This document shows positions 25,439 through 35,250 of a stretch of DNA of 64,000 nt, piece by piece. A program made the position numbers and the translations under genes. The DNA lies in assembly GCA_030427405.1 (NCBI GenBank), contig JAUHXK010000002.1, forward strand, positions 124,001 to 188,000. Reading direction: 5' to 3'. Position 1 is the stretch's first letter. Each line of letters begins with the position of its first letter. Source of the DNA: Alphaproteobacteria bacterium (GTDB lineage: Bacteria > Pseudomonadota > Alphaproteobacteria > Rhodobacterales > Rhodobacteraceae). The notes beneath the pieces were generated by a model. That model did not search any database, was not told the origin of the DNA, and saw only the letters and a list, made by a program, of their open reading frames with translations.

Positions 25439-26137
25439 ATGCTGACCCTTTTAACCTTCCCCGCCGCCTTCGGCCTCTACAGCGCCAGCCCGTTCTGCGT
25501 GAAAACCGCCTGCATGCTGCAAACCGCGGGCCTGCAATGGCGACGGTCGGACATGCTGGATCCGCGCAAGATGCCACACCGGAAACTGCCTGTCCTGCGC
25601 ACGCCCGATCGGCTTGTGCCCGACAGCGAACTGATTCGCGACTGGCTCGAATCTCAGGGCGCCGATTTCGACGCCGGGCTCAGCGAGACGCAGAAAAGCC
25701 AATCGCGCGCCCTGATCCGGCTGGCCGAGGAACACCTCTACTTTCATATCGTTCACGACCGCTGGACCAATGCCGAGGTCTGGCCGATTCTGCGGGATAC
25801 GTTCTTTGTCGAAATCCCCGCCCTCATCCGCAGGCCGGTGTCGAACTCGGTGCGGAAATCCGTGTTGAAGGGGCTTGATGCCCAAGGTGTATCCCGCTTT
25901 TCAGACACCGAGCGTATGGACCGGCTCAATCGTGATCTCGAAGCGGTTTCGGCCTATTTGCGGCAAAAGCCGTTCCTCATGGGGGAAAAGCCGACCTCGG
26001 CAGACATGAGCGTCTGGCCGGTTCTCGATGCGATGCGGGCAACGCCGGCAGATACCCCCCTGACGCGGCGGATCAAAAACGATAGCCTTCTCAGCGGATA
26101 TCTCGACCGTGTAGAACAGGCGATACCGCTGTCATGA
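25439..26137 (+). CDS. Glutathione S-transferase family protein
   Basis: 232 residues with AAGGAG before the ATG. The N-terminal thioredoxin-like half has SASPFCVKTACMLQTAGL, with the catalytic Ser/Cys position, and the cis-Pro segment KLPVLRTPDRLVPDSELIRDWL. The C-terminal half is the all-helical GST domain with KPTSADMSVWPVLDAM. It overlaps the DUF1801 gene as ATGA. Divergent transcription with the WYL regulator suggests control by it. Substrate unknown. Confidence 0.87.
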   Translation: MLTLLTFPAAFGLYSASPFCVKTACMLQTAGLQWRRSDMLDPRKMPHRKLPVLRTPDRLVPDSELIRDWLESQGADFDAGLSETQKSQSRALIRLAEEHLYFHIVHDRWTNAEVWPILRDTFFVEIPALIRRPVSNSVRKSVLKGLDAQGVSRFSDTERMDRLNRDLEAVSAYLRQKPFLMGEKPTSADMSVWPVLDAMRATPADTPLTRRIKNDSLLSGYLDRVEQAIPLS

Positions 26138-26520
26138 CAAAATTCTCGGATCCCGCAGTCGCCGCAGCCTTTGACGCCTTTGCGCCCGCAACCCGCGTCG
26201 GTGCGCTGGCCCTGCGGGATCTGGTTCTTGCAACCGCGCAGGGGGTGCCACAGGCCCAGCCCCTGCAGGAAGCGCTGCGGTGGGGGCAGCCCGCCTATCT
26301 GGCGCCACGCGGGTCAACCATCCGCCTGGGCGGGCACAAATCAGCGCCATTTGCCCTGTTTGTACATTGCCAAAGCCGCCTGATCGGGGATTTCACACTG
26401 GCCTTTCCGGACGAAGACCGCCTGGACGGCACCCGCGCCGTCCTGTTCGACGATCCAGGCCAGATCGACCCTGTCCGGCACGGCTGGCTTATCGCACGGG
26501 CGTTGACCTATCACCTTTGA
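26134..26520 (+). CDS. DUF1801 domain protein
   Basis: 128 residues with the YdhG/DUF1801 pattern: LALRDLVLATAQ, EALRWGQPAYLAPRGSTIRLG. The family is small and of unclear function. Its start overlaps the GST stop (ATGA), so the two are co-translated. Its last ten bases overlap the end of rnr on the opposite strand. Confidence 0.72.
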   Translation: MTKFSDPAVAAAFDAFAPATRVGALALRDLVLATAQGVPQAQPLQEALRWGQPAYLAPRGSTIRLGGHKSAPFALFVHCQSRLIGDFTLAFPDEDRLDGTRAVLFDDPGQIDPVRHGWLIARALTYHL

Positions 26521-28772
26521 CGGCGTTTGCGTTCGACCTTGCGTTTGACCTTGTCCTTCTTGCGCCGGGCGCTCACGGCCTTGCGGCGGGGCGCGCGGCC
26601 GCCTGACCGACCGCCCCCGCGCGGCATGGCCTTGTCCTCGATCGACAGCAATTCAAGCTGCAACCCGCCGGTCACCGGCGCCGCTTCGGTCAGGCGCACG
26701 CTTACACGCTGGCCAATGGTTATCAACAGGCCTGTATCAGAGCCCATCAGGGTGCCCGCTTCGCGGTCAAAGTGAAAGAACTCACGTCCCAACGAACGTA
26801 CGGGCACCAACCCGTCCGCTCCGGTTTCGTCCAGTTTCACGAAGGCACCGAACCTGGCGATCCCGCTGATGCGGCCCGAAAACTCGTTGCCGACGCGTTC
26901 GCTCAGATAGGCCGCAAGATAGCGATCCGTGGTGTCACGTTCGGCCATCATCGAACGGCGTTCGGTGTCCGAGATATGGTTTGCGGTTTCTTCCAGCCGC
27001 GCGATCTCGTCTTCGGTCAGGCCATCCTTGCCCCAGCCATGCGCCGAGATCAGCGCGCGATGCACGATCAAATCCGCATAGCGCCGGATCGGCGAGGTGA
27101 AATGCGCGTAATTGCGCAAGGCCAGGCCGAAATGCCCAAAATTCTCGGGGCTGTAATAGGCCTGCGCCATGGACCGCAAGGTGCTGAGGTTGATCAGTTC
27201 GGCCTCTTCCGTCCCTGCGGCCGCATTCAGCAGCGCGTTCAGATGCCGTGTCTGCAGCACCTGCCCCTTGGCCAGGTTCAGCCCCGCGGCCTGGGCGGTT
27301 TCACGCAGGCTTTCCAGCTTTTCGGGCGCGGGTTCCTCGTGCACCCGGAACAACAGCGGACGCCGTTTTTCGATCAGGGTCTCGGCCGCGGCAACATTGG
27401 CAAGGACCATGAATTCCTCGATCAGGCGATGCGCGTCCAGCCGGTCGCGAAAGGCAACGCTTTCGACCTCGCCCGCTTCGCTTAGCACGATTTTGCGCTC
27501 CGGCAGGTCCAGGTCCAGCGGCTGCCGGGCAGAACGGGCTTTTTTCAGCGCCTCATAGGCACGATAGAGCGGTTTTAACACGCTATCCAAAAGCGGCCCC
27601 GTCCTGTCATTGGGCGTGCCGTCGATGGCCTCTTGCACCTCGGCATAATTCAGCGATGCAGCTGACCGCATAAGCCCGCGCACAAAGCGGTGGCCCAGCT
27701 TGTTGCCATCGGCGTCGATCTGCATTCGCACCGCGATACAGGCGCGCGGGACGCCTTCGTGCAGGGAACACAGGTCGCCCGACAGCCGGTCGGGCAGCAT
27801 GGGAACTACCCGATCAGGAAAATAGCTTGAATTGCCGCGCTTGCGCGCCTCGCGGTCCAACGCGGTGCCGGGCTGCACATAGGCCGCAACATCCGCGATG
27901 GCTACCCAAATGACATGACCGTCGGGGTTTTTCGGGTCGTCATCCGCATGGGCATAGCAGGCGTCGTCATGATCGCGGGCATCGGCAGGGTCAATGGTCA
28001 GCAACGGCAGGTCCCGCAGGTCCTCGCGGCCCTTCAGTCCTGCGGGCTTGGCCATATCCGCCTCGGATATGACCTTGTCCGGGAAATCATCGGGGATTCC
28101 GTGCTGATGGATGGCAATCAGCGACACCGCGCGCGGGGCTGACGGGTCGCCCAGACGTTCCACGATACGGGCGCGGGGCAAACCCATTCGGTTCTTCGGC
28201 CCGGCCTGCTCAGCCTCGACCAGTTCCCCATCCTTTGCGCCCATCACGGCGCCGTCGTGAACCTGCCATTCGGTCTGACCGGCCTTGTCGATTGGCACGA
28301 TGCGACCGCCTTCGGCACCTTTGCGAAAAATGCCGACGATGCGCCGCGGATTGGCACCGATCCGGCGGATCAGCCGAGCTTCGTAATTGTGGTCTGCCTC
28401 ATGCACCAGCGTCAGCCGGGCCAGAATGCGATCCCCTTCGCCCAGCGCCGGGTCGCTGGTCCGCGCAATGATCAGGACAACCGGTTCGACACCTTCGCCA
28501 TGCCATTCCAGCGGCCGGGCGAACAGGTCTCCATCCGCGTTCGGGGCCTTGACCTGCAACACGCTGACCGGCGGCAACCGGTCGGGGTCGCGGTAGCTGC
28601 GCTTGCGCTTTTCCAGATGCCCCTCGGCCTCAAGCTCTTTCAAAAGGCGCTTGAGGTCGATGCGGTCCGCGCCCTTGATGCCAAAGGCCTTTGCGATGTC
28701 GCGTTTCGAAGTGAGCGTGGGGTTCGCCGAGATCCAGTCCAGAATCTCCTGCTTGGTGGGGATACGTGTCAT
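26511..28772 (-). CDS. rnr: Ribonuclease R
   Basis: 753 residues, the usual length. An N-terminal winged helix (about 1-65) and cold-shock domain region come first. The RNB catalytic centre has TIDPADARDHDDACY (around 265-280) with the metal-binding aspartates. The C-terminal S1 domain is SGRISGIARFGAFVKLDETGADGLV-like (core FGAFVKLDETGADGL), followed by a very basic Lys/Arg-rich tail. It degrades structured RNA 3' to 5'. It converges on the DUF1801 gene. Confidence 0.95.
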   Translation of the reverse strand: MTRIPTKQEILDWISANPTLTSKRDIAKAFGIKGADRIDLKRLLKELEAEGHLEKRKRSYRDPDRLPPVSVLQVKAPNADGDLFARPLEWHGEGVEPVVLIIARTSDPALGEGDRILARLTLVHEADHNYEARLIRRIGANPRRIVGIFRKGAEGGRIVPIDKAGQTEWQVHDGAVMGAKDGELVEAEQAGPKNRMGLPRARIVERLGDPSAPRAVSLIAIHQHGIPDDFPDKVISEADMAKPAGLKGREDLRDLPLLTIDPADARDHDDACYAHADDDPKNPDGHVIWVAIADVAAYVQPGTALDREARKRGNSSYFPDRVVPMLPDRLSGDLCSLHEGVPRACIAVRMQIDADGNKLGHRFVRGLMRSAASLNYAEVQEAIDGTPNDRTGPLLDSVLKPLYRAYEALKKARSARQPLDLDLPERKIVLSEAGEVESVAFRDRLDAHRLIEEFMVLANVAAAETLIEKRRPLLFRVHEEPAPEKLESLRETAQAAGLNLAKGQVLQTRHLNALLNAAAGTEEAELINLSTLRSMAQAYYSPENFGHFGLALRNYAHFTSPIRRYADLIVHRALISAHGWGKDGLTEDEIARLEETANHISDTERRSMMAERDTTDRYLAAYLSERVGNEFSGRISGIARFGAFVKLDETGADGLVPVRSLGREFFHFDREAGTLMGSDTGLLITIGQRVSVRLTEAAPVTGGLQLELLSIEDKAMPRGGGRSGGRAPRRKAVSARRKKDKVKRKVERKRRQR

Positions 28773-28828
28773 ATCTCCGCCCTAGCACGCCGATGCGACC
28801 GCGTCATGACCAAATTCCGGCGAGGGGA

Positions 28829-29404
28829 TCATCGTTGCAGATCGGCTGCCGTATCCACATCGTGCAACAAGTCCAGCAAGGCGATCCTGCACCCGGGGAC
28901 CGAGGCCATCGTATCAGCCAGCGCCTGATCGGTTGACCAGCGCACGCCCGAAAACAATCCCGACGGCAAGGCCCCATAGCGTTGCGCGCCCACCAGCCAA
29001 TACCCGCCATCCGGGGCAGGCCCAAACACCATTTGATTGCGGCCCAGGGCGCCAAAGGCGCGCCATATGTGGGTTTTCGAAATGCCCGGAATATCCGCCC
29101 CGATCAGGCAGACCGGGCCGGGCGGCATACCGCGCAGCATCCGCCCCATCCGCACACCAAGATCACCGCGCCCCTGCGCAACCCGCGGCAGATCGCGGGG
29201 CCATGTTCGGCTGGACAAACCGTCCCGATCCGGCGAGACCGCCAGAACAAGCGTCCATCGCGGGTCGCGCAAGCGCCGGATCAATGCCCTTGTCTGGTGC
29301 CGGAACCACCAGGCGGCGGCGACCATGCCAATGTCCCGGCCCAGGCGCGTCTTGACCCGGCCCGGACGCGGCTCTTTGACCATGATCACCAATGTCCGGC
29401 GCAT
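28829..29404 (-). CDS. DUF2064 / glycosyltransferase-A-like protein
   Basis: 191 residues. The N-terminal MVKEPRPGRVKTRLGRDIG motif resembles the nucleotidyl- or glycosyl-transferase A fold of the DUF2064 (TIGR04282) family; LIGADIPGISKTHIWRAF and FGPAPDGGYWLVG are the other landmarks. The enzymatic role is unsettled. Its start is three bases after the dapE stop, so it is probably transcribed with dapE. Confidence 0.8.
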   Translation of the reverse strand: MRRTLVIMVKEPRPGRVKTRLGRDIGMVAAAWWFRHQTRALIRRLRDPRWTLVLAVSPDRDGLSSRTWPRDLPRVAQGRGDLGVRMGRMLRGMPPGPVCLIGADIPGISKTHIWRAFGALGRNQMVFGPAPDGGYWLVGAQRYGALPSGLFSGVRWSTDQALADTMASVPGCRIALLDLLHDVDTAADLQR

Positions 29405-29407
29405 CGC

Positions 29408-30547
29408 TCAGGCGAAATAGTCAGACAGGATACGGCCATAAATGGCCTTAAGCTGGTGCACCTGATCGATTTCGACGCGCTCGTCGACCTCGTGCATGGT
29501 GCGGCCGACCAGACCGAACTCGACCACCGGACAGTGATTTTTGACAAACCGTGCATCCGAGGTGCCGCCGGTTGTCGACATTTCCGGGGTCAGACCGGTC
29601 TCGGCCAGAACCGCTTGTGCAACCAGATCCGAAAGGGCGCCGGGGGGCGTCAGAAAGCTTTCGCCAGAGATCTTGATGCGCGTGTCGACCCCGACGCCGA
29701 AGTCCTGCGCCACGCGCTCTGCTTCGGCCTGCAACCAATCGCTGAGGCTGGCGCCCGAGTGCAGATCGTTGAACCGGATATTGACGACGCCTTTGCATTG
29801 GGCGGGTATGACATTTGTCGCCGTGTTCCCGGTGTCGATATTCACCACGGCAAGCGTTGACGCGTCGAAATGCTCGGTGCCCTGGTCCAGGTCGTGGCTG
29901 GCAAGCCGGTCCATCAGGCGCGCCATGGCCGGCAGGGGGTTCCGAGCCCGATGCGGATAGGCCGAATGCCCCTGAACGCCTGTTACAGTAAACCAGGCCG
30001 TCATCGACCCGCGCCGACCGATCTTCATCATCTCGCCCATCCTGTCGGGGCAGGTCGGTTCTCCGACCAGGCAAACCGACATCCGTTCGCCGGTCTTGTC
30101 CATATGATCCAGCAAAGCGGTCGTGCCGTCGATGGCGTCGCCTTCCTCGTCCCCGGTGATCGTCAGGATCACAGCGCCATCGGGGGGCGTGGCCTGTACG
30201 AAATCCACGGCCGCCGCGACAAAGGCGGCCACGCCGGATTTCATGTCCGTGGCGCCGCGACCATACAGGAAGCCATCGCGCGTCTCGGCCCCGAACGGGG
30301 GCATGGTCCATGCGGCCTCATCGCCAAGCGGGACAACATCGGTATGCCCGTTGAACCCAAAGCTGCGCGGGTGGCCCTTTTGCCCCCACCGGGCAAAAAG
30401 GTTGCTGACCCCGCCACGATCGACGCGGACGCAATCAAACCCGGCCGCCGACAGGACCCGGTCCAAAAGAACCAATGCGCCACCTTCTTCTGGTGTGACA
30501 GAAGGGCAACGGATCAGGTCCGCCGTCAGTTGGACTGGATCGGTCAT
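29408..30547 (-). CDS. dapE: Succinyl-diaminopimelate desuccinylase DapE
   Basis: 379 residues of the M20 metallopeptidase fold. The first metal ligand motif is [16 protein letters not shown], then [16 protein letters not shown] and [11 protein letters not shown], and the dimerisation domain. It hydrolyses N-succinyl-LL-diaminopimelate in the succinylase branch of lysine and peptidoglycan precursor synthesis. dapD lies 2.1 kb to the right on the same strand, with unrelated genes between them. Confidence 0.95.
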   Translation of the reverse strand: MTDPVQLTADLIRCPSVTPEEGGALVLLDRVLSAAGFDCVRVDRGGVSNLFARWGQKGHPRSFGFNGHTDVVPLGDEAAWTMPPFGAETRDGFLYGRGATDMKSGVAAFVAAAVDFVQATPPDGAVILTITGDEEGDAIDGTTALLDHMDKTGERMSVCLVGEPTCPDRMGEMMKIGRRGSMTAWFTVTGVQGHSAYPHRARNPLPAMARLMDRLASHDLDQGTEHFDASTLAVVNIDTGNTATNVIPAQCKGVVNIRFNDLHSGASLSDWLQAEAERVAQDFGVGVDTRIKISGESFLTPPGALSDLVAQAVLAETGLTPEMSTTGGTSDARFVKNHCPVVEFGLVGRTMHEVDERVEIDQVHQLKAIYGRILSDYFA

Positions 30548-30748
30548 TTATTCGCCTCTCATTCCCGGGTTTGTCCCTGTTGCCACACAGATTCAACGAT
30601 TTGACCGAATTGCCAACCCCGTTCGCGCAATTTTGTCCGGCCTAAACAAACGCCAACTGGTTCGCACACACGCGGGAAACATTGGCATTTACCCTGCGAC
30701 CGCCTTGCCGCGCTGGTCAAAATTGCGCTACAGCGCCGCGAAACAGGT

Positions 30749-31816
30749 ATGTTTACGATGATCCGAGCCTTCTTTGCCTTTGTCTGCCTGACTTTCGCCA
30801 TTCTTGCGCAGCAAAGCCAGGCGCAGACACTTTCGGTGTCCACCGTGACCCGGCCACCGTTTTCCTACGTGGAAGACGGAAGCGATGTCGGATTCTCGAT
30901 GGACCTTCTGCAGGCTTTGGCTGAATCTCTTGATTGGGACTATACCGTAAACAGGGTCGAAACTTTCGGAGAGATGCTGGGGGCTGTCCAGGCCGGTGTC
31001 ACCGATCTGGCCATCGCCAATATCTCGATCACAGCGCAGCGCGAAACCCTGATGGACTTTAGCCAGCCTATTTTCGAGGCCGGTTTGCAAATCATGGTTC
31101 CGTCCGACGCGGCCCGACGCCCGTCATTGGCGCGGGCGCTTTTGTCCAAAGAGCTTTTTATTGCCATCGGGCTTGCCTTTGCCATCCTTCTGGGCGGCGG
31201 AATGCTGATGTGGTGCTTTGAACGCCGCGCACAGCCCTATTTCGACCGCAAGCTGGACGATGCCTGGTTCCCGTCGTTTTGGTGGGCCCTGAACCTTGTG
31301 GTCAATGGCGGCTTTGAAGAACGCATGCCGCGGACGCCGTTCGGGCGGGTTCTGGGCGTGATCCTGGTCGTGTCTTCGTTGTTCATCGTGTCGGTCTTTA
31401 CCGCGCGGATCGCTTCGGTCATGACGGTGGATGCCATCAGCACCAACGTAAACTCGATCAGTGACCTTTACGGCAAGACCGTGGGGACAATCGACAATTC
31501 CACGGCTGCCAGTTTCCTGGTCCGGCGCGAGATCGAGTTTACCGGCTATCCCGGGCTAACCGATATGCTGACGGCGTTCGAGAACAAGGAACTGGACGCC
31601 GTTGTCTTTGACGCGCCGATCCTGTCCTATTTTGCCTCGCACGAGGGGCGCAAGATCGCGACAATGACCGGCGGCATATTCCTGCGCGAGAATTACGGCA
31701 TCGTCTTCCCCACCGGGTCACCGCTTGTCGAAGAGGTCAACCAGGCCCTGCTGGCGCTGCGCGAAGACGGGACTTATGACGAAATCTACCGCAAGTGGTT
31801 CGGCATGCGGAACTAG
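30749..31816 (+). CDS. Bacterial ionotropic glutamate receptor-like protein (binding lobes split by a pore-like module)
   Basis: 355 residues; an ATG at 30758 is an alternative start. Signal peptide 1-26, then half of a type-3 solute-binding domain (27-130), a membrane helix (about 136-158), a short membrane-re-entrant-like segment (172-195, [13 protein letters not shown]), a second helix (about 200-226), and the second binding lobe (230-355, with [19 protein letters not shown]). This order is that of GluR0-type receptors. The potassium filter TVGYG is absent; the corresponding place reads VVNGGF. It may be a ligand-gated channel of other selectivity or a non-conducting sensor. Divergent from dapE. 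Confidence 0.8.
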   Translation: MFTMIRAFFAFVCLTFAILAQQSQAQTLSVSTVTRPPFSYVEDGSDVGFSMDLLQALAESLDWDYTVNRVETFGEMLGAVQAGVTDLAIANISITAQRETLMDFSQPIFEAGLQIMVPSDAARRPSLARALLSKELFIAIGLAFAILLGGGMLMWCFERRAQPYFDRKLDDAWFPSFWWALNLVVNGGFEERMPRTPFGRVLGVILVVSSLFIVSVFTARIASVMTVDAISTNVNSISDLYGKTVGTIDNSTAASFLVRREIEFTGYPGLTDMLTAFENKELDAVVFDAPILSYFASHEGRKIATMTGGIFLRENYGIVFPTGSPLVEEVNQALLALREDGTYDEIYRKWFGMRN

Positions 31817-32172
31817 GGCTGGCTGTCGCCGTCGCCATAGAACGGGGTCACCTGCGCCACAATCACCGCGTTTTCGTCCAGCGCCCGTTGCATCAGGGCC
31901 CTTTCCTGCGGATCAATCTCGTGACCCTGGGCCTCGCGCTCGGCCATGGTGCCGTATCCGGTGACATCCAGCGGGGCCGTGTCGGCCTGTTTCAGGATTG
32001 CAACCGTTTCACGCACGGCTTCGGCTTCGTCCACGCCGCTGGCAAAGCACATCAGCGCCGCGCCTGTCGCGTCATCCGGCAGCCCGTCGCCATCCTTGCG
32101 GCCGATTTGCACCAGCAAGGTATAGACCTGCTGCCGCGAGGGTTTCTTTTGTTTTTCCATGCCTCGGGCCAT
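31813..32172 (-). CDS. Conserved small protein of unknown function
   Basis: 119 residues if it starts at 32172; an ATG at 32160 ([11 protein letters not shown]) is equally possible, and the frame remains open upstream into the cupin promoter. It has no signal peptide or membrane helix. Recognisable segments are [22 protein letters not shown] and [20 protein letters not shown], which I cannot assign to a named family. Its stop codon shares the palindromic CTAG with the stop of the receptor-like gene. Confidence 0.55.
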   Translation of the reverse strand: MARGMEKQKKPSRQQVYTLLVQIGRKDGDGLPDDATGAALMCFASGVDEAEAVRETVAILKQADTAPLDVTGYGTMAEREAQGHEIDPQERALMQRALDENAVIVAQVTPFYGDGDSQP

Positions 32173-32277
32173 AGCCGCGCGCACATCCCCGGTCAAGCCG
32201 CCGGAAAATTGCCAACCCTGTGCTTTGCCACCATAGTACCGGCGCAAGCTGTTTGTTAGCCTCACAAAGGACGTTTC

Positions 32278-32613
32278 ATGTCTTATCCTGATTTCATCAA
32301 TAACTTTCCCAGCCTCGATGTGCCCTTCCCGGAAGACGTGGTGCAAACCTCGGTGATCCGGTCAGATGCCGGGATCGTCGCGTTCTTTACGTTTCTGAAG
32401 GATTTTGAACTGCCCGCGCACTCGCACAAGGCGCAATGGGGGACGGTGATCGAGGGCGAGGTCGAATTGACGATTGGCGAGGAAACCAGAACTTATCGCC
32501 CCGGCGACACCTATTGCATTCCGTCAGGCGTCGAACATGGCGGCCGGATCAAGGCCGGAACGCGGGCCATTGACGTATTCGAAGAACCGGACCGCTATCC
32601 CATCAAGCCATAG
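32278..32613 (+). CDS. Cupin-domain protein
   Basis: 111 residues folding as a single cupin: motif 1 is HSHKAQWGTVIEGEVELTIG (about 43-62) with the metal-binding His/Glu set, and motif 2 is GDTYCIPSGVEHGGRI. Proteins of this size are often metal-binding enzymes or sugar/small-molecule binders; no substrate can be assigned. It is divergent from the small protein at 31813 and convergent with dapD, whose terminator lies at its 3' end. Confidence 0.75.
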   Translation: MSYPDFINNFPSLDVPFPEDVVQTSVIRSDAGIVAFFTFLKDFELPAHSHKAQWGTVIEGEVELTIGEETRTYRPGDTYCIPSGVEHGGRIKAGTRAIDVFEEPDRYPIKP

Positions 32614-32643
32614 AAAAAGGCCGCAGCGCATCGCCACGGCCTT
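32613..32643 (-). terminator. Terminator of dapD
   Basis: Stem AAGGCCG / CGGCCTT (32617-32623 and 32637-32643), extendable across the loop. On the minus strand it is followed by TTTTTC. It starts right at the cupin stop codon, so it may serve both convergent genes. Confidence 0.8.
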
Positions 32644-32663
32644 ACTTTGGTATTGCGTAAGCC

Positions 32664-33491
32664 TTAGTCGCGCAGCAATTCGTTGATCCCGGTTTTCGAG
32701 CGGGTCCTTTCATCGACGCGCTTGACGATCACGGCACAATACAGGCTGACATTGTTCTTGGACGGCATCGACCCGGCAACCACCACCGAATAGGGCGGCA
32801 CCTCGCCATACATGACCTCACCGGTTTCGCGGTCGACGATCTTGGTCGACTTGCCGATGAACACGCCCATGCCCAGAACCGAGCCTTCGCGCACGATACA
32901 GCCTTCGACCACCTCGGACCGCGCGCCGATAAAGCAGTTGTCCTCGATGATGGTCGGACCGGCTTGCATCGGCTCCAGCACGCCGCCGATACCGACACCG
33001 CCCGAAAGGTGTACGTTCTTGCCGATCTGCGCGCAGGACCCGACAGTGGCCCAGGTATCGACCATGGTGCCTTCGTCCACATAGGCACCAAGGTTCACGA
33101 AAGACGGCATCAGCACGACGCCGGGCGCGACATAGGCCGACTTGCGGACCACGCAGTTGGGCACCGCGCGGAACCCGGCCGCGCGCCACTGGTTGTCACC
33201 CCAGCCCGCGAACTTGCTGTCGACCTTGTCCCACCAGCCGCCATCCTGCGGCCCGCCGGTCTGGATCTCCATGTCCTTGATGCGAAAGCCCAGCAGGACC
33301 GCCTTTTTGGCCCATTGGTTCACATGCCAATCGCCGCTGGCTTGTTTTTCGGCCACGCGCAGCGAACCGCTGTCCAGCGCGTTCAGCGTATCTTCGATCG
33401 CTTCGCGCTGCTCGCCGGTGGTCGCTGGCGTAATCGTATCGCGCGCCTCCCATGCTGCTTCGATTGCGGTTTCCAGTTGCGCGTTGGACAT
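32664..33491 (-). CDS. dapD: Tetrahydrodipicolinate N-succinyltransferase DapD
   Basis: 275 residues. An N-terminal helical domain is followed by a left-handed beta-helix of hexapeptide repeats (about 100-240) with [27 protein letters not shown] (landmark [17 protein letters not shown]) and the family-specific [16 protein letters not shown]. It transfers succinyl from succinyl-CoA to tetrahydrodipicolinate in lysine synthesis, upstream of DapE. It has its own terminator and no close operon partner. Confidence 0.96.
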   Translation of the reverse strand: MSNAQLETAIEAAWEARDTITPATTGEQREAIEDTLNALDSGSLRVAEKQASGDWHVNQWAKKAVLLGFRIKDMEIQTGGPQDGGWWDKVDSKFAGWGDNQWRAAGFRAVPNCVVRKSAYVAPGVVLMPSFVNLGAYVDEGTMVDTWATVGSCAQIGKNVHLSGGVGIGGVLEPMQAGPTIIEDNCFIGARSEVVEGCIVREGSVLGMGVFIGKSTKIVDRETGEVMYGEVPPYSVVVAGSMPSKNNVSLYCAVIVKRVDERTRSKTGINELLRD

Positions 33492-33608
33492 CGGAAGGCT
33501 CCCTGCAGATTCTCGTCACTTCGTGTTGCGTATAAGCAAGCAGGCCCTTGGCCGCAATGCGACGCCGAACCAACATTTTGCGGCGATCACCGGGGATTTC
33601 CGGCCAGA

Positions 33609-34208
33609 TCAGCTGGCCCTGCGTATGTGGCGCACCAGAATTGACGTTGCGGTTTCCGTGTCCCGGCGCTTCATCGCCTGGACAATGGCCGCGTGATCCG
33701 CGTCGACGCGGTGTGTCCACCGCTTGCTCCAATGGGCAAACAGATGCCGCGCGCTGGCGATATGCAGGTCGTCTATTGCATGCAACAGCCGGGGGCGGGC
33801 ACAGGGCGTCAGGATCGCCCGGTGAAAAATCCTGTTGCGGGTTTCCCATGTGGGCATATCGGTTGCCTCGTCACAGGCAATCCGGGCGTCATCGGCGCGT
33901 TTTAGGGCGCTAGGCGTCAGGTTCTGGATTGCATGCCGCAGCGCCAGCGGCTCAAGCACGGCGCGCATTTCGATCACTTCGCGGACCTCAGCCGGGTCCA
34001 ACGCGGTGACGCGCATCCCGCGCCGCGGTTCGCTGCGCGCCAGCCCGCGCGCCTCAAGCCGCAACAGGGCCTCGCGCACCGGCACATGGCTGGTGTCAAA
34101 GGCCCGCGCGATGTGATCCTGGCGCAGCTTTTCCCCTGGCGGCAAGTCGCCGGTGACGATCCGCTGGCTCAGGGTGTCAAAAATGGAATCGGCAATAGTG
34201 GCGGTCAT
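33609..34208 (-). CDS. GntR-family transcriptional regulator (FCD type)
   Basis: 199 residues. Winged helix at about 8-70 (GDLPPGEKLRQDHIARAF, SHVPVREALLRLEARGL), then a helical ligand-binding FCD domain with NRIFHRAILTPC and the VDADHAAIVQAM segment carrying a metal-binding His. It lies 46 bases downstream of the PLP dehydratase on the same strand, so it may regulate that gene. Effector unknown. Confidence 0.85.
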   Translation of the reverse strand: MTATIADSIFDTLSQRIVTGDLPPGEKLRQDHIARAFDTSHVPVREALLRLEARGLARSEPRRGMRVTALDPAEVREVIEMRAVLEPLALRHAIQNLTPSALKRADDARIACDEATDMPTWETRNRIFHRAILTPCARPRLLHAIDDLHIASARHLFAHWSKRWTHRVDADHAAIVQAMKRRDTETATSILVRHIRRAS

Positions 34209-34254
34209 GGGGATTATAGATAAAATCCCGGCACCCGACCCTCAAGCCGAATAT

Positions 34255-35172
34255 TCAGACCTCTAACGGGTCCGGGGCGATGTTGCCGCCACAGACCAGA
34301 ACTGCCACCCGTTCGCCCGGTTCGGGCTGATAAACACCCGAGGTCAAGGCCGCCAGGGCGGTGGCCCCTGCGGGCTCGACCAGAATGCGATGCGCCTGCC
34401 ACAGCCTGGCCTGCGCCTGCGCGATGGCCTCATCCGTCACAAGCACCGATGTCATCCCCTGCGCAAGGTCAAAACATATCGACCCGATCCGGCGCGCGCC
34501 CAGCGCGTTGGCCGCGATACCGGACACCGACACATCCACCGGGGACCCCGCCCGCAGCGCCGCGTTCAGCGCACAGGATGTCTCGGGCTCGACCGCGACG
34601 ACCTTGCGCGCACCCCCGAACCAGGCCAGGGCACCAGCGATCAGGCCCCCACCGCCGACTCCGACCAGAACAGTGTCGGCTTGCAGGCCCTGACCCTGCC
34701 ATTCGGCGAAACAGGTGCCCTGCCCGGCCACGGTTGCAGGGGCGTCATAGGCATGAATCTGCATGGCGCCGGTGGCCCCTTCATGTGCCTGCGCCTGGCT
34801 CAGCGCATTGGCATACTCACCGGGCACGACACTGAGATCAGCGCCAATCCGCCGGATCAGGGCAATTTTCGAAGGGCCGGCCATCTCGGGCACGAAAATC
34901 TTGGCGGGAAAGCCCAGAGACCGTGCCGCAAAAGCCGCCGCAGCCCCGTGATTGCCCCCGGATGCAGCGACGACCCCCGCCGTGGGCACATCCTGGCTGA
35001 GCAGCGTGTTGAACGCGCCCCGCGCCTTGAAGCTGCCGGTATGTTGCAACTGCTCAAGCTTTAGTTCGACCGGGTAATCCAGGCCCAATCCGGTGCTTTC
35101 CATCACCGGCGTCACCTGAGTGTGGCCCGCGACCCGCGCCTGGGCTGCCGAAATTTCCGTCTTCCAATCCAT
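34255..35172 (-). CDS. PLP-dependent threonine/serine dehydratase-like protein
   Basis: 305 residues from the ATG at 35172 (MDWKTEISAAQARVAGH). Fold type II PLP enzyme: K49 in TGSFKARGA is the cofactor lysine, ASGGNHG (70-76) binds substrate carboxylate, and GVGGGGL (171-177) binds the phosphate. It lacks the C-terminal regulatory domain of biosynthetic IlvA, so it is closer to catabolic threonine dehydratase or hydroxyaspartate dehydratase. The same frame stays open as far as 36282, but that part is antisense to the LOG gene and not coding. Confidence 0.85.
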   Translation of the reverse strand: MDWKTEISAAQARVAGHTQVTPVMESTGLGLDYPVELKLEQLQHTGSFKARGAFNTLLSQDVPTAGVVAASGGNHGAAAAFAARSLGFPAKIFVPEMAGPSKIALIRRIGADLSVVPGEYANALSQAQAHEGATGAMQIHAYDAPATVAGQGTCFAEWQGQGLQADTVLVGVGGGGLIAGALAWFGGARKVVAVEPETSCALNAALRAGSPVDVSVSGIAANALGARRIGSICFDLAQGMTSVLVTDEAIAQAQARLWQAHRILVEPAGATALAALTSGVYQPEPGERVAVLVCGGNIAPDPLEV

Positions 35173-35250
35173 TCTTGTCTTTCCGTGACTGGCACTCTGC
35201 CCGCGAACCCTATAGCTGTTTTGAAAACACGCAAGCAGGGAACCCCCGCA

